Shown here: piece by piece, positions 39,541 to 48,739 of the stretch
How the letters are laid out: each line of letters begins with the position of its first letter
How positions within the stretch are numbered: position 1 is the stretch's first letter
Assembly: GCF_004322855.1 (NCBI RefSeq)
Contig: NZ_CP036402.1
Location: 3,968,001 to 4,032,000 of the forward strand
Direction of reading: 5' to 3'
Origin: Egibacter rhizosphaerae
GTDB lineage: Bacteria > Actinomycetota > Nitriliruptoria > Euzebyales > Egibacteraceae
Length of the DNA stretch: 64,000 nucleotides
The notes under the pieces: generated by a model
Seen by the model: only the letters and a program-made list of their open reading frames with translations
Databases searched by the model: none
What the model was told of the DNA's origin: nothing
Position numbers and translations under genes: made by a program

Positions 39541-40254
39541 CTACCCGCGGTCGGGCGTAGCGGGCTCGGGATGGCGAGTGGTCGCGGCGGCACGAGGCAC
39601 CGACGCGTACTCGCTGAGCCGAAACCAGGCATCGACCCGGCGACGGAGGTGTTCGGGCCCGCTCAGGCGGAGCCCGCCGCGCAGCGCGTCGTCCCATCCG
39701 ATATCCCCTCGCCACACTTCGACCATCGTGCGAATCGGGGCTTCGATGGCCACGTCGACGTCGAACCCGGGGTCGGACTCGCAGACGTCGACCTCCTCAC
39801 GGGTGATCACGAGCCACCAGTCGCGGAGGGCGGCGAGGACGTCGGGGAAGCGTAGCCGGACGACCGTGCGACCGTCCGGGATCGCGTCGGAGTCGACGCG
39901 TCGGTGCATGTCCCAGACCAGGAGCGCGGGGTCGAGGTCCTCCTCCCCGGGCGAACCCATCCACCGAACGCCCCATCGGCCGAGCGCATCCAACACGGGC
40001 TCGAGCTCCCACCCGGTAGCGGTGAGCTCGTACGTGGGCCCCCCGTCACCCTCGTGGCGATCGACCAGCCCGGCGCGGACCAGTGCGTGGAGGCGCTGGG
40101 AGAGCAGGGTGCGGGACATCCGTGGCACGCCGCGATGGAGGTCGTTGAAGCGGTTGCTGCCCGCCAGCAGCTCGCGGACGACCAGCAACGTCCAGCGCTG
40201 GTCGAGGACTTCGGTCGCCTTCGCCACCGGACAGAACTGGCCGTACTCGCCCAT
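39541..40254 (-). CDS. HxlR-family transcriptional regulator
   Basis: A 237-residue DNA-binding protein. The winged-helix domain has CPVAKATEVLDQRWTLLVVR with the HxlR signature Cys, FNDLHRGVPRMSRTLLSQRL and LTATGWELEPVLDALGRWG. The rest (residues about 115-230) looks like a small ligand-binding domain of the SCP2 type. It lies divergently to a flavoprotein oxidoreductase across 115 bp, the classic layout for a regulator and its target. The ATG at 40254 is preceded by GGGAGGGG. HxlR proteins usually sense aldehydes, oxidants or small aromatic compounds. Confidence 0.88.
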   Translation of the reverse strand: MGEYGQFCPVAKATEVLDQRWTLLVVRELLAGSNRFNDLHRGVPRMSRTLLSQRLHALVRAGLVDRHEGDGGPTYELTATGWELEPVLDALGRWGVRWMGSPGEEDLDPALLVWDMHRRVDSDAIPDGRTVVRLRFPDVLAALRDWWLVITREEVDVCESDPGFDVDVAIEAPIRTMVEVWRGDIGWDDALRGGLRLSGPEHLRRRVDAWFRLSEYASVPRAAATTRHPEPATPDRG

Positions 40255-40369
40255 GACGTACCCCTCCCGCCGTGCCCACCGCGGTACAAGGATTTTACTG
40301 GCCGCGGTGGCTCGGGGAGCCGAGGTTACGCCACGTCCGCACCACGTCAGCGGCCGAGGAGGTTGGGAC

Positions 40370-41782
40370 ATGTCCGAGGTGGGGGAGGCAACGCCACTGG
40401 AGCCATCGACGGTGGAAGGGCGCCTCGAGGGGTTCCGCGGCCGAACAGTGCTTCCCGGCGATCCGGAGTACGAGCAGGCACGCAAGGTCTGGAACGGCTC
40501 CATCGACCGGTATCCCGCAGCGGTGCTGCGGTGCACGGGAGTTGCCGACGTGATCGCCGGTCTGCGCCTCGTGCGCGAGCTGGAACTCCCCGTTGCCGTG
40601 CGAGGCGGGGGGCACAACGTCGCCGGGTTCGGGACCTGCGACGACGGGGTCGTGCTCGATTTGAGCCCGATGAACTCCGTGCGCGTGGATCCCCATAACC
40701 GCACGGCTCGGGTCGAACCCGGGCTCGTGTGGGGCGAGTTGGATCGCGAGACCCAGGCGTTCGGGCTGGCCGTCACCGGCGGGGTGATGTCCACGACCGG
40801 CGTGGCGGGGTTCACGCTGGGCGGAGGGATCGGCTGGCTGCAACGCCGGTTCGGGCTGGCCTGTGACAACCTCCGCTCGGCCGACCTCGTGACCGCCGAG
40901 GGCGAGCTCGTGCACGCCTCCGAGCGGGACGAGCCCGAGCTGCTGTGGGGCCTGCGCGGAGGTGGCGGGAACTTCGGGATCGTGACCGCGCTGGACTTCG
41001 ATCTGCACCCCGTCGGCCCGCAGGTGTTCAGCGGCCTGGTCGCCTGGCCGGCCGACCAGGCCCCCGAGGTGCTGGCCTTCTTCCGGGAGTTCACCGCCCA
41101 GGCACCCGACGAGCTCACGACGATCGCCATCTGCCGAACGGCGCCGCCGGCCCCGTTCCTGCCCGAGTGGATCCACGGCGCGCCGATCGTCGCGCTGGCA
41201 TGCTGCTACGCGGGTCCGGTGGAGGCGGGCGAGGCGGCGTGCGCTCCCCTGCGCGCCTTCGGCTCCCCGGTCGCGGACGCGATGGCACCCAGGCCCTACA
41301 CCGCGTTCAACGCCATGTTCGACGGCTCGTGGGCCCCTGGCTTCCAGAACTACTGGAAGGCGGAGTTCCTCACCGACCTGCCCGGGCCGTGCGTCGACGT
41401 GCTCTCGCACTACGCAGCGAACCACTCGTCGCCGCTGTCCGACTTCAAGGTTGCCCACCTCGGCGGGGCGATCGCCCGGATTGGCGAGGACGAGACCGCC
41501 TACGGCCACCGCGACGCGCCCTTCGTCCTCAACATCAACACGCGGTGGAGCGATCCGAACGAGACGGAACGCCACGTCGAGCACACCCGTCGGATCTGGG
41601 AGGCCGCCTCCCCGTTCAGTCACGGTGGGGCGTACGTCAACTTCCTCGGCGACGAGGGGCACGAGCGCGTTCGTGACGCGTACGGCCCGGACAAGTTCCG
41701 GCGGCTGCAGGACCTGAAGCGCGCGTACGACCCGAGCAACGCCTTCCGCCTGAACCAGAACGTCGTGCCGGAAGCGAACTGA
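40370..41782 (+). CDS. FAD-linked oxidoreductase (berberine bridge enzyme-like)
   Basis: A 470-residue flavoprotein of the PCMH/BBE type. RGGGHNVAGFGTCDDGVVLD holds the His that links FAD, and FGLACDNLRSADLV carries the Cys of the second covalent bond seen in this family, so FAD is probably bicovalently bound. TGVAGFTLGGGIGWLQRRFG is the FAD-binding loop. AYDPSNAFRLNQNV is the C-terminal BBE motif. Members oxidise sugars, alcohols or alkaloids using O2. The divergent HxlR gene probably controls it. The ATG at 40370 has GAGGAGG upstream. Confidence 0.88.
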   Translation: MSEVGEATPLEPSTVEGRLEGFRGRTVLPGDPEYEQARKVWNGSIDRYPAAVLRCTGVADVIAGLRLVRELELPVAVRGGGHNVAGFGTCDDGVVLDLSPMNSVRVDPHNRTARVEPGLVWGELDRETQAFGLAVTGGVMSTTGVAGFTLGGGIGWLQRRFGLACDNLRSADLVTAEGELVHASERDEPELLWGLRGGGGNFGIVTALDFDLHPVGPQVFSGLVAWPADQAPEVLAFFREFTAQAPDELTTIAICRTAPPAPFLPEWIHGAPIVALACCYAGPVEAGEAACAPLRAFGSPVADAMAPRPYTAFNAMFDGSWAPGFQNYWKAEFLTDLPGPCVDVLSHYAANHSSPLSDFKVAHLGGAIARIGEDETAYGHRDAPFVLNINTRWSDPNETERHVEHTRRIWEAASPFSHGGAYVNFLGDEGHERVRDAYGPDKFRRLQDLKRAYDPSNAFRLNQNVVPEAN

Positions 41783-41792
41783 TGTCGAAGGA

Positions 41793-41867
41793 TGGTGGAC
41801 CCTGGTGGATTTGAACCACCGACCTCTTCCGTGTCAAGGAAGCGCTCTCCCCCTGAGCTAAGGGTCC
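41793..41867 (-). tRNA. tRNA-Val (GAC)
   Basis: Reverse complement gives a full cloverleaf of 75 nt including CCA: acceptor stem GGACCCT/AGGGTCC, D arm with AGCTCAGG, anticodon stem and loop CTTCC-TTGACAC-GGAAG with anticodon GAC, and T arm GGTGGTTCAAATCCACC. The CCA end is encoded. It lies between two plus-strand genes and points opposite to them. Confidence 0.95.
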
Positions 41868-41966
41868 GTCAGGAGTTGTCGGTACCCTCGGGGCACCCGG
41901 CCGGTAAGGATAGCCCAGGAGACCCCTGCTTGCCCAACCCGGGGCTGGCACGGAAAGGAGCCAGGC

Positions 41967-42974
41967 GTGCAGCAGACCTACCTCGGCCGCAGTGGGCTCG
42001 TCGTGAGCGAACTCTGTCTCGGCACGATGACCTTCGGCGGAACCTCCGACCTCGAGGCGCCCCGGCGCATCGTCGACGCCTTCCGGGAGGCCGGCGGCAA
42101 CTTCTTCGACACCGCCGACGTCTACCAGGGCGGGCGGAGCGAGGAGATCCTCGGCGAGCTGGTCGCCCCGTACCGGGACGAGGTCGTGCTCGCGACGAAG
42201 GCCTACGCGGCGGCGGGCCCCGGCCCGAACGATCGGTCGGCCAGCCGGCGGCACCTCCTCAAGGCGGTCGAGGCGAGCCTGCGGCGCCTCGGCACCAACT
42301 ACATCGACGTGTACCAGATCCACGCGTTCGACCCGACCACCCCGCTCGAGGAGACCCTGGCCACGCTCGAGGATCTCGTGCGCAGCGGCAAGGTCCTCTA
42401 CGTGGGGGTGTCGAACTTCGTCGGATGGCAGATCGAGCGGGCCGCGCGGATCCAGGAGCGGCGCGGCTTCGACCGGCTCGTGTCACTGCAGCCGCAGTAC
42501 TCGCTGATCGAGCGGCAGATCGAGTTCGAGACGCTGCCGGCCGCGCGGACGAACGCCCTGGGAGTGCTCGCGTGGTCGCCGTTGGCGGCCGGGTTCCTCA
42601 GCGGGAAGTACGACCGCGGTGACAGCGGCACCGAGAAGGGGCGGTTCGGGCAGTACATCGACAACCTGTCCGAGCGGAGCTGGCGGACCCTCGACCTCGT
42701 CCGTGAGCTCGCCACTCACTACGGCACCGAGCCGGCGGCCATCGCGCTCGCCTGGCTGCGCGCGCAGCCCGATGTCGTGCCGATCATCGGCGCGACGCGC
42801 CCCGAGCAGCTCGACGCGAGCCTGGCCTCGGTCGAGGTCGAGCTGACCGGCGAGGAGCGCGCTCGCCTCGACGAGGTGAGCGCGCCCGAAGTCGGCTACC
42901 CGTGGGACTTCGGGACCGTGAGCGGTCGGCCTCCCCGCGACCTGGCGGCGCCGCCCCACCTGCTCGGACCGTGA
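41967..42974 (+). CDS. Aldo/keto reductase
   Basis: A 335-residue (beta/alpha)8 NADPH-dependent reductase. The catalytic tetrad is visible: Asp and Tyr in FDTADVYQGG, Lys in VLATKAY and His in YQIHAFD. GVSNFVGWQIE and VVPIIGATRPEQLD are conserved AKR stretches, the second contacting the cofactor. The C-terminal part is that of the YajO/AKR11-like group. It may reduce aldehydes or sugars. A second AKR lies at 46.5-47.5 kb. The GTG at 41967 has GGAG upstream. It converges on ychF with only 4 bp between the stops. Confidence 0.88.
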   Translation: MQQTYLGRSGLVVSELCLGTMTFGGTSDLEAPRRIVDAFREAGGNFFDTADVYQGGRSEEILGELVAPYRDEVVLATKAYAAAGPGPNDRSASRRHLLKAVEASLRRLGTNYIDVYQIHAFDPTTPLEETLATLEDLVRSGKVLYVGVSNFVGWQIERAARIQERRGFDRLVSLQPQYSLIERQIEFETLPAARTNALGVLAWSPLAAGFLSGKYDRGDSGTEKGRFGQYIDNLSERSWRTLDLVRELATHYGTEPAAIALAWLRAQPDVVPIIGATRPEQLDASLASVEVELTGEERARLDEVSAPEVGYPWDFGTVSGRPPRDLAAPPHLLGP

Positions 42975-42978
42975 CGCC

Positions 42979-44067
42979 CTACACGTTGAAGCGGACGTGG
43001 ACGACGTCGCCGTCCTGGACGACGTAGTCCTTGCCCTCGACCCGGAGCTTGCCGGCTTCACGCGCGCCGGCCTCCCCGCCGAGCCCCACGTAGTCGTCGT
43101 AGCTGGTGACCTCCGCGCGGATGAACCCTCGCTGCATGTCCGAATGGATCACCCCTGCAGCCTCGGGGGCGGTCGCCCCGGCGGGGATCGTCCATGCGCG
43201 CGCCTCCTTCTCGCCGGCCGTGAAGAACGTCCGCAGCCCCAGCAGCCGGTAGCTCGCCCTCACCATGCGGGCCAGACCGGAGGCCTCGAGGCCGAGGTCG
43301 GCGAGCAGTTCCTCGCGGTCGGCCTCGGCGAGTTCGGCGAGTTGCGCCTCGGTCTCGGCGGCCAGCACGACGACCTCCGCGCCCTCCGCCTTGGCTGCGG
43401 CGCGCACCGGCTCGACGTGGGCCGGGTCGCCATCGGGCAGGTCGCTCTCGGCCACGTTCGCGACGTAGAGCGCCGGCTTCGCGGTGAGCAGCCCGAGCTC
43501 GCGGAACACGAGGTGCGTGTCCTCGTCGTCGAAGGTGCGTGCCGGGTCGCCCGCCTCGAGGTGCGTCTGCAGGCGACGCAGGAGGTCCGCCCGGCTGATG
43601 GCGACCCGGTCGCCGGTGCGGGCCACCCGAGCGGCTCGGTCCGCGGCCCGCTCGACCGTCTCGACGTCCTTGAGCAGCAGCTCGGTCGAGACCACCTCGA
43701 GGTCCCTGACAGGGTCGATCGAGCCGTCGACGTGCATCACCTCGTCGTCGTCGAAGCAGCGCACCACGTGGCAGACCGCGTCCACCTCGCGGATGTGGCC
43801 GAGGAACTGGTTGCCGAGACCCTCACCACGGCTGGCGCCCCGGACCAGGCCGGCGATGTCCACGAACTCGACCGACGTGGGGCTCACCCGTCGCGACCCG
43901 GCCAGGCGCGCGAGCTCGTCGAGACGCGGGTCCGGCAGGGGGACGACGCCCACGTTCGGCTCGATCGTGGCGAACGGGTAGTTGGCCGCCTCCGCGCCGG
44001 CGGCGGAGACGGCGTTGAACAGGGTCGACTTGCCCACGTTGGGCAGCCCGACGATGCCGACCTTCAC
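42979..44067 (-). CDS. ychF: Redox-regulated ATPase YchF
   Basis: A 362-residue Obg-family P-loop protein (usual length about 363). GIVGLPNVGKSTLFNAVS is the G1 loop, DIAGLVRGASRGEGLGNQFL the G3 region, and the C-terminal TGS domain holds PAGATAPEAAGVIHSDMQRG and DYVVQDGDVVHVRFNV. YchF prefers ATP over GTP, binds ribosomes and acts in stress responses. The GTG at 44067 is chosen because GGAGGA lies 8 nt upstream and the longer frame (to 44220) is non-coding in character. Confidence 0.95.
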   Translation of the reverse strand: MKVGIVGLPNVGKSTLFNAVSAAGAEAANYPFATIEPNVGVVPLPDPRLDELARLAGSRRVSPTSVEFVDIAGLVRGASRGEGLGNQFLGHIREVDAVCHVVRCFDDDEVMHVDGSIDPVRDLEVVSTELLLKDVETVERAADRAARVARTGDRVAISRADLLRRLQTHLEAGDPARTFDDEDTHLVFRELGLLTAKPALYVANVAESDLPDGDPAHVEPVRAAAKAEGAEVVVLAAETEAQLAELAEADREELLADLGLEASGLARMVRASYRLLGLRTFFTAGEKEARAWTIPAGATAPEAAGVIHSDMQRGFIRAEVTSYDDYVGLGGEAGAREAGKLRVEGKDYVVQDGDVVHVRFNV

Positions 44068-44200
44068 GAGGGATTCCTCCGATGTCGCGCGAGGGCGCGT
44101 GCTGACGGGCCGCACCCCGCGACCCCGCTCCCAGACTGCATCGCGGGCGCGGGGGGCGCCAATCGGCGGTCGCGCGGTCGTGAGCGGTAGGGTTCCGACC

Positions 44201-44938
44201 ATGGCGTCGCCGCTGCACACCGAGCTCGAGGGCCCCGTGGACGCGCCGCCCCTCGTCTGCCTGCACGGGGGGATCGGGACCGGCCGCTACCACTGGTCAC
44301 GGCAGGTCCCCTCGCTCGCCGAGCACTACCGCGTGCACCTGCCCGACCTGCCCGGGCACGGGCACTCGCCGTTCCCCGCGAGGGCGGAGTACGGCGCCGG
44401 GTTCCTGGCCGACGCGGTCGAGGGCTACCTCGAGCGGATCGGCCCGCCCGTGCACGTGGCCGGATTCAGCATGGGTGGGCACGCGGCGCTGCACGTGGCG
44501 GCGCGCCGTCCCGAGCTCTTCGCCTCGCTGGCGCTCGTCGGGGTGGCGACCGCTCACCATCCGGGCCTCGACGAGTGGCGCGCGCGGTTCGACCCGGACC
44601 GCTTGGCCACCGAGTGGCCGGCTTGGGCGCGCGCACTGGCACGGTTGCACGCGCCGCTGGGCGACGAGGCCTGGCGCGAGGTCCTGGACCGTGATTCGAG
44701 CGGTGTGACCCACGCGGAGGTCGACCTCGACGCGCTCGAGAAGCTCGCAGCGCCGTTGTTGCTGGTGCGCGGGGACCGGGATCCGGTGGTGCCGGTGCAA
44801 CAGTACGCGGAGCTGCGGACGCGCAGCCCGTTCTCCGAGGAACTCGTGGTGAATTACGGTGGACACGACGTGCAGCTCACTCGCGCGGAGATCGTGCGCC
44901 CAGCGCTCCGCGACTTCCTGGATCGGTCGGCCGGGTGA
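44201..44938 (+). CDS. Alpha/beta hydrolase
   Basis: A 245-residue single-domain hydrolase. The nucleophile elbow is GFSMGGH (Ser near residue 90), the acid is in LLVRGDRDPVVP and the catalytic His in NYGGHDVQL. VCLHGGIGTGRYHWS supplies the oxyanion loop and LPDLPGHGHS is the following strand. It probably cleaves an ester or a C-C bond (MhpC-like). The substrate is unknown. It starts with ATG at 44201 and is followed closely by the PAC2 gene. Confidence 0.85.
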   Translation: MASPLHTELEGPVDAPPLVCLHGGIGTGRYHWSRQVPSLAEHYRVHLPDLPGHGHSPFPARAEYGAGFLADAVEGYLERIGPPVHVAGFSMGGHAALHVAARRPELFASLALVGVATAHHPGLDEWRARFDPDRLATEWPAWARALARLHAPLGDEAWREVLDRDSSGVTHAEVDLDALEKLAAPLLLVRGDRDPVVPVQQYAELRTRSPFSEELVVNYGGHDVQLTRAEIVRPALRDFLDRSAG

Positions 44939-45034
44939 GGGGAGCGCTGAGCCGGTGCGAGGCACCGCCGACCGGTGCCGGGCAGGGGCTCGCACCGCAT
45001 CGGCCGGGACGGCCCTAGGGAGGGAGGCCGAGAC

Positions 45035-45916
45035 GTGGAGATCGTCCAGTACGCCGAGCCAGCGCCGCTGCTGCGACGGCCGGTGCTCGTCGCCGCGTTC
45101 GCCGGCTGGAACGATGCCGGCGAGTGTGCGACGAGCGCGCTCGAGACGATGGACCGTGAGATCGACGCGCGAACGTTCGCGGAGGTGGATCCCGAGGAGT
45201 TCTTCGACTTCCAGGTCGCGCGTCCCACGATCAGCGACGGCTCCGGTGGGTCGCGCAGGTTGGACTGGCCGCGGAACCGCTTCGCGTGGGCCGCCCTGCC
45301 CGGGACCGATCGCGACGTCGTGTTGCTCGAGGGCACCGAACCGAACCTGCGTTGGAAGACCTTCACCAACGGGGTGCTCGAACTCGCCGAACGGCTCGAC
45401 GTCGAACTCGTCGTCACCCTCGGGGCCCTGCAGGTCGACGTCCCGCACACGCGGCCGACACCGCTGTCCGGCAGCGCCACCGACCCCGACCTGGCAGAGC
45501 GGATCGGACTGCGCCGGTCGGGCTACGAGGGTCCGACCGGCATCACCGGTGTGCTGAACCACGCGTGCGGTCAGGCCGGTCTGCCCTCGGTGAGCCTCTG
45601 GGCGGGGGTGCCGCACTACCTGGCCGGAGCCGCGTACGCAGCGGGTGCGCTGACGCTCGTCGAGGCCGTCGCCGACCTCCTCGGCGCGGAGTTCCCGCTC
45701 GACGACCTCGTCCACGAGGCCTCCGCCCAGCGCGAGGAAATCGCCGGGCTCGTCGACGACGACGACGATCTCGCCCGGTACGTCTCCGAGCTCGAGGAGC
45801 GCTCCGACGGGGACGACGCCGAGGAGCGCGACCCCGGGGAGCTGCCCCAGCCGGAGGTCTCCGGGGACGAGCTCGCCGCTGAGTTCGAGCGGTACCTGCG
45901 CGACCGCGACTCCTGA
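45035..45916 (+). CDS. PAC2-family proteasome assembly chaperone-like protein
   Basis: A 293-residue protein of the PAC2 family. VLVAAFAGWNDAGECATSAL, EEFFDFQVARPTI and VVTLGALQVDVPHTRPTPLS followed by the Gly/Ala-rich GVPHYLAGAAYAAGALTLVE are the typical blocks. Eukaryotic PAC2 helps assemble the 20S proteasome; actinobacteria with proteasomes usually carry this protein, but its role there is unproven. The last 60 residues are very acidic. The GTG at 45035 has GGGAGG upstream. Confidence 0.88.
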   Translation: MEIVQYAEPAPLLRRPVLVAAFAGWNDAGECATSALETMDREIDARTFAEVDPEEFFDFQVARPTISDGSGGSRRLDWPRNRFAWAALPGTDRDVVLLEGTEPNLRWKTFTNGVLELAERLDVELVVTLGALQVDVPHTRPTPLSGSATDPDLAERIGLRRSGYEGPTGITGVLNHACGQAGLPSVSLWAGVPHYLAGAAYAAGALTLVEAVADLLGAEFPLDDLVHEASAQREEIAGLVDDDDDLARYVSELEERSDGDDAEERDPGELPQPEVSGDELAAEFERYLRDRDS

Positions 45917-46022
45917 GCGCGGACCTGCCCCCTCTCGCGCTGTCCCTACGCGGCCTCGGCTCGGACGACGCGCATGCCTCGCCCGTCGCCCGTACTGGCC
46001 GGGACTGGAGTCCGGCGGCGCG

Positions 46023-46475
46023 CTATGTCTCGAGGCGCTCGCGGACCATGGCGTTGACCTGCTTGCCGTCGGCCTGGCCCTTGACCCTCGGCATGACCGC
46101 CTGCATGACCTCGCCGAGATCGCCGGTGCCGCTCGCGCCGACTTCGGCGATGGTCTCGTCGACGATCGCCCGCAACTCGTCCTCGGACAGCTGCTCCGGC
46201 AGGTAGCGCTCGAGGATGGCCAGCTCGCGGCGCTCCTTCTCCGCGAGCTCCGGACGGTCACCCTGCTCGTAGGCCTCCGCCGCCTCCTGCCGGCGCTTGG
46301 CCTCCTTCTCGACCAGCGTGGTGATCTCGTCCTCGGTCACGTCGGCCCCGTGACCGGCTTCCGCCCGCAGGTTCTTGATCGCGGCCAGCACGCTGCGCAG
46401 CGTCTGCACGGTCTCGGTGTCCCGAGCCTTCATGGCGGCCTTCAGGTCGCCCTCGATCTGCTCGCTTGTCGCCAT
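46023..46475 (-). CDS. GatB/YqeY domain protein
   Basis: A 150-residue helical protein. LKAAMKARDTETVQTLRSVL, AIKNLRAEAG, KERRELAILERYLPEQLSED and VMQAVMPRVKGQADGKQVNA are the full set of YqeY motifs. It resembles the C-terminal tail of GatB, which binds tRNA in the Asn/Gln amidotransferase. YqeY proteins are thought to be involved in tRNA binding or stability. The ATG at 46475 has AGGAGGA upstream. It begins 17 bp after the aldo/keto reductase on the same strand. Confidence 0.93.
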   Translation of the reverse strand: MATSEQIEGDLKAAMKARDTETVQTLRSVLAAIKNLRAEAGHGADVTEDEITTLVEKEAKRRQEAAEAYEQGDRPELAEKERRELAILERYLPEQLSEDELRAIVDETIAEVGASGTGDLGEVMQAVMPRVKGQADGKQVNAMVRERLET

Positions 46476-46492
46476 CTGTGCGTCCTCCTGGG

Positions 46493-47452
46493 TCAGCTGG
46501 CCGCGACCGGCGCGAGCAGCTCGTCGAATCGCTCGACCGCGTCGCGTGGGACCTCGAGCCCGCTGGCCCCCACGTTGTCGTCGACATGACTGGTCTTCGT
46601 CGCGCCGACGATGACGCTCGACACCGCCGGCTGGCGCAGGCACCACGCCAGGGCCAGCTGCGAAAGACTCACCCCGGCCTGCTCGGCCACGTGCCCGGCT
46701 TCCTGGACCGCGTCGAGGGCCGGCTGCGTGAGGACGTGCCGCATGAACTTCGCCTCGTCGCCGGCCGCTCGACTGTCGGACGGCACGTCGTCGACCGAGC
46801 GGTACTTCCCGGTCAGCACTCCCATCGCCAGCGGCGACCACACGACGTTGCCGATGCCCAGGTCCTCGCAGGTGGGCAGCACCCGGTCCTCGATGCGCCG
46901 CCAGAGCGCCGAGTACTGCGGCTGGTTGCTGGCCGGTTCGGGCCACCCCTGTGAGCGGCAGATCGACACCGCATGGGCGATCTGGTCCGAGGACCACTCG
47001 CTCGTGCCCCAGTACAGGACCTTGCCCTGGCGGATCAGGTCCGCCATGGTCGCGCAGGTCTCCTCGAGCGGGGTCTCGGTGTCGTACCGGTGGCACTGGT
47101 ACAGGTCGACGTACTCGGTGCCGAGCCGCTTGAGGCTCGCGTGCAGCTGCTCGGTGACGTGCTTGCGGGACAGGCCCGAGTCGTTGGGACCATCGCCCAT
47201 CGGGAAGTAGACCTTGGTCGCGAGCACGTACCGGTCGCGCGGGATCGACGCGAGCGCCTTGCCGACGACCTCCTCGCTGCGCCCGCGGGCGTAGACGTTC
47301 GCGGTGTCGAAGAAGTTCACCCCGAGGTCGTAGGCGCGCTGGATGCAGGCCGTCGACTGGTCCTCCTCGACGGTCCCCCCGTACGTGAGCCATGAGCCGA
47401 GACCGACCGACGAGACCTTGACGCCCCAGCGGCCGAGCTTGCGGTACTCCAT
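46493..47452 (-). CDS. Aldo/keto reductase (voltage-gated K+ channel beta-like)
   Basis: A 319-residue (beta/alpha)8 reductase of the AKR6/YghZ-like group. The tetrad is Asp and Tyr in FDTANVYARG, Lys in LATKVYF and His in YQCHRYD. YRKLGRWGVKVSSVGLGSWL and VLYWGTSEWSSDQI are typical. The end SSVIVGATKTSHVDDNVGAS binds NADPH. It is different from the AKR at 42 kb and its likely role is aldehyde detoxification. The ATG is at 47452. Confidence 0.88.
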   Translation of the reverse strand: MEYRKLGRWGVKVSSVGLGSWLTYGGTVEEDQSTACIQRAYDLGVNFFDTANVYARGRSEEVVGKALASIPRDRYVLATKVYFPMGDGPNDSGLSRKHVTEQLHASLKRLGTEYVDLYQCHRYDTETPLEETCATMADLIRQGKVLYWGTSEWSSDQIAHAVSICRSQGWPEPASNQPQYSALWRRIEDRVLPTCEDLGIGNVVWSPLAMGVLTGKYRSVDDVPSDSRAAGDEAKFMRHVLTQPALDAVQEAGHVAEQAGVSLSQLALAWCLRQPAVSSVIVGATKTSHVDDNVGASGLEVPRDAVERFDELLAPVAAS

Positions 47453-47493
47453 GCCTTGGGTCCTTTCCTCATGGTGGTGCCACGGCGCTGTCG

Positions 47494-47940
47494 TCAGTGC
47501 GTGACGTTGCCGCCCTCGGCCTCGGCGCACGCGCGGGCGAGCCGGTGCGCGCGGCCCTCGTCGAGGCCCCGGGCCAGGCCCTCGAGGAGCGTGGCGAGAT
47601 CGCAGGCGATGCTCAGGCGCACCATTCCCGGTTCGTCGTCCTCGACCACCTCCACCTCGTCGTGATGCGCGCGCAGTCGCAGGGGAGCGGTGGGTGGCCA
47701 GACGACCTCCTCGTCGTCGGCGTCGGCGGCGCGTTCCTCCTCGTCGGCGAGCCAGTCCCAGGTCTCGGGGGCGACCTCGGCCAAGCGCTCCGCCAGGCGG
47801 GGCACGTCGTCGGCCAAGCGGGCCAGCAGCCGGCCGACCTCGTGCAGGCGGTCGTCGACGCCGGCAGCGTGTTCGCGGCAGTAGAAGTGGTCGGGCGGGA
47901 GCGATTCCCCGCAGACCGCGCAGGCATCGTCTCGATACAT
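47494..47940 (-). CDS. Hypothetical protein with N-terminal zinc-ribbon-like motif
   Basis: A 148-residue protein I do not recognise. The first residues hold CAVCGESLPPDHFYCREH, a CxxC...CxxH arrangement likely to bind zinc. The rest is acidic and helical (GRLLARLADDVPRLAERLAE, and ACDLATLLEGLARGLDEGRA). It has no signal peptide. The ATG at 47940 is preferred over a GTG/ATG further upstream because the zinc motif starts there. The function is unknown. Confidence 0.7.
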   Translation of the reverse strand: MYRDDACAVCGESLPPDHFYCREHAAGVDDRLHEVGRLLARLADDVPRLAERLAEVAPETWDWLADEEERAADADDEEVVWPPTAPLRLRAHHDEVEVVEDDEPGMVRLSIACDLATLLEGLARGLDEGRAHRLARACAEAEGGNVTH

Positions 47941-48058
47941 CGCCCGCGAACCTACCCCCGACCGCACCCGGCGTGCACACCGGAGGGCGCATCGGCGAGT
48001 GCGTCCTCGGGCGGGCGGGTGTGGCGCCGGGTCGCGATGGAGCGGCTCGCCCCGGTGA

Positions 48059-48739
48059 TCACGTGAGCCGATGTCGGCGCAGCAGCCAGACGGTGGCCGC
48101 GAAGCCGCCGGCGGTGATGACCAGGAGGCCCAGACCGGTCGCGGACGGGGCCCCGGTCGGGTCGGGCAGCCCGACGAATCGGTCGAGGAGTCCCGCCGCG
48201 TACCACCGCACGGACACGCGGCCGAGCGTGTCGCTGACGGCGACAGCCCCGCTCTCCCACAGCACGACGTAGACGAGGCCGACCACCAGTGCCCGGGGAA
48301 CGCGTAGCCCGAGGCCCAGGAACACCGCGCCGTACGCGAGCGCCGCGAGCCCGGCCGCGAGCCCGGCGCCCGCCGCGGCGGGGCCCTGCCCGGCGACGAG
48401 CCCGGCGAGTGTGAGAGGCAGGACGGCGGCCGGCACCACGATCGTGGCGACGGCCAGGAAGGCAGCGGCGGCCAGCCTCCAGCGCGCCACGGGGGGGAGC
48501 CACACGTAGACGAGCCCGCCGTCCCGGTCGAGGTCGCCGAGGGTCGAGGACGCGATCACCAGGGTCACGAGGGGCACCAGCAGGCCGAGGCCCAGCGGTT
48601 CGAGCACGTCCCCGGCGGCACGCGCGTCGATGGTCGCGGTGAGCAGGACGAGCGCGATCCCACCGGTCACGATCACGAGGAGCCGGACCCGGGTGAGCTG
48701 CGTGCGCAGGAACGTGCGCCAGAGCTCCGTGAGGGCCAT
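48059..48739 (-). CDS. ABC exporter permease subunit (second)
   Basis: A 226-residue membrane protein with about six hydrophobic segments (VRLLVIVTGGIALVLLTA and onward), lacking clear family motifs but placed after an ABC ATPase. It starts with ATG overlapping the ATPase stop by one base. It probably forms, with the ATPase at 48739-49746, one half of a two-part efflux or membrane-modifying ABC system. The substrate is unknown. Confidence 0.75.
   Translation of the reverse strand: MALTELWRTFLRTQLTRVRLLVIVTGGIALVLLTATIDARAAGDVLEPLGLGLLVPLVTLVIASSTLGDLDRDGGLVYVWLPPVARWRLAAAAFLAVATIVVPAAVLPLTLAGLVAGQGPAAAGAGLAAGLAALAYGAVFLGLGLRVPRALVVGLVYVVLWESGAVAVSDTLGRVSVRWYAAGLLDRFVGLPDPTGAPSATGLGLLVITAGGFAATVWLLRRHRLT

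Noticed and set aside
40255-40369. HxlR operator in the divergent promoter
   Set aside because: GTACC and GGTAC arms exist about 20 bp apart, but no HxlR site consensus could be confirmed, so no feature is called.
45999-46015. Terminator between the PAC2 and YqeY genes
   Set aside because: CCGGGACT/AGTCCGG is a short imperfect stem with a bulge; too weak to call with confidence.
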